Assembly: GCA_964348795.1 (NCBI GenBank) | Contig: CAYGDY010000015.1 | Coordinates: 1-59,876, forward strand | Length of the DNA: 59,876 nucleotides | DNA from: JADLAT01 sp964348795 | GTDB taxonomy: Bacteria; Pseudomonadota; Alphaproteobacteria; Micavibrionales; Micavibrionaceae | Direction: 5' to 3' | Part shown: positions 59,753 through 59,876 of the stretch, one piece after another | Numbering within the stretch: position 1 is the first letter of the stretch | Layout of the letters: the number at the start of each line of letters is the position of its first letter | The notes under the pieces: generated by a model | What the model was told of the DNA's origin: nothing | Seen by the model: the letters and a program-made list of their open reading frames with translations, nothing else | The model's database searches: none | Position numbers and translations under genes: made by a program

Positions 59753-59876
59753 ATGCCCATCACCCTCCAAAAACCGCTCGCCCGCAATGGCGGGGCGGAA
59801 AAATACGACGTGCGCCAAGTGAAAAAGGCGCTGAATAAAATCAAAGTCCCTTCTCCCCTTTGGGGAGAAGGTGAGG
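59753..59876 (+). CDS. Peptidoglycan-binding protein, N-terminal part
   Basis: Open to the window's right edge (41 codons seen). MPITLQKPLARNGGAEKYDVRQVKKALNKI is the start of a peptidoglycan-binding domain of the kind (DVR.VK.ALN) found in alphaproteobacterial cell-wall proteins and phage lysins. The next residues (PSPLWGEGE) are encoded by a family D GC-rich repeat, as in ileS insert 3. CAAGGA lies upstream of the ATG. It could be the cell-wall hydrolase of the capsid locus; the rest of the gene is outside the window. Confidence 0.6.
   Translation, partial: MPITLQKPLARNGGAEKYDVRQVKKALNKIKVPSPLWGEGE

Noticed and set aside
1..59876. Firm assignment to Micavibrio or any named genus
   Set aside because: Gene content supports Alphaproteobacteria, but there is no rRNA or other marker in the window to fix a genus.

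Overview
The window looks like one stretch of an alphaproteobacterial chromosome. The evidence is a class I lysyl-tRNA synthetase, an ATP12-type F1-ATPase assembly chaperone, TrmFO, a DUF3035 lipoprotein next to lspA and a paired active/inactive M16 peptidase, and an ATP-binding/AsmA/pseudouridine-synthase/crcB neighbourhood typical of that class. A Micavibrio-like or other deep lineage is plausible, but that is an inference; there is no rRNA or other decisive marker here. Short palindromic repeats of several families are scattered through nearly every gap. Some sit in frame inside essential genes, much as Rickettsia palindromic elements do.

Layout. 0.4-9.8 kb: pabB, a DinG-type helicase, a nitroreductase, lysS, a histone H1-like Ala/Lys/Pro protein and several unknowns. 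10.0-13.4 kb: a compact operon of phage origin (two unknowns, a small 'STILTG/KTLLG'-type phage protein, a T7/P22-like head-tail connector (portal) and a scaffolding protein). 13.6-31.0 kb: ribF, an AEC transporter, ileS, trmFO, dapD, glmU, a hicAB toxin-antitoxin pair, a methyltransferase, an AT-rich two-gene module (DUF1828-like plus an unknown), asnB, and an XRE/TrmB-like regulator. 31.1-34.7 kb: a tRNA-Glu gene whose 3' end holds a 3.5 kb deletion-scarred island, bounded by a 44-bp direct repeat. It carries a truncated P4-type integrase, TIR, RhuM and fused pieces of HsdM, HsdS and HsdR. 34.8-55.2 kb: a thioredoxin-like protein, nadA, an arginine deiminase/amidinotransferase-fold enzyme, rarA, two paralogous unknown proteins, an EamA transporter, crcB-rluC-AsmA-ATP12, mutL, a pentapeptide-repeat protein, the lspA-DUF3035-M16-M16 operon and a PilZ protein. 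55.3-58.0 kb: a complete 2.7 kb IS1595-family transposon (24-bp inverted repeats, 8-bp target duplication) that carries an AlbA_2/ATPase passenger gene under ACCGGT-box control. 58.4-59.9 kb: a phage major capsid protein, a small downstream protein and the start of a peptidoglycan-binding protein.

The most interesting pattern is the phage morphogenesis block. Portal and scaffold lie at 11-13 kb, while the capsid gene that normally follows the scaffold lies 45 kb away, on the same strand, beyond ordinary housekeeping genes. The host's own palindromic repeats have accumulated between, and probably inside, these phage genes, yet the reading frames are open. This is what a long-resident, domesticated virion module (gene transfer agent-like) could look like; a scattered prophage relic or a chromosomal rearrangement are the alternatives.

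The second is the IS1595 transposon. Its passenger gene and transposase are divergent, each promoter has an ACCGGT palindrome arm in its 17-bp spacer, and the passenger ends in a winged-helix-like segment, so it may be a self-regulated transposon. The third is the in-frame invasion of ileS (three times), rarA and ribF by repeats, with a related composite repeat that carries a terminator hairpin and sits directly behind several stop codons.
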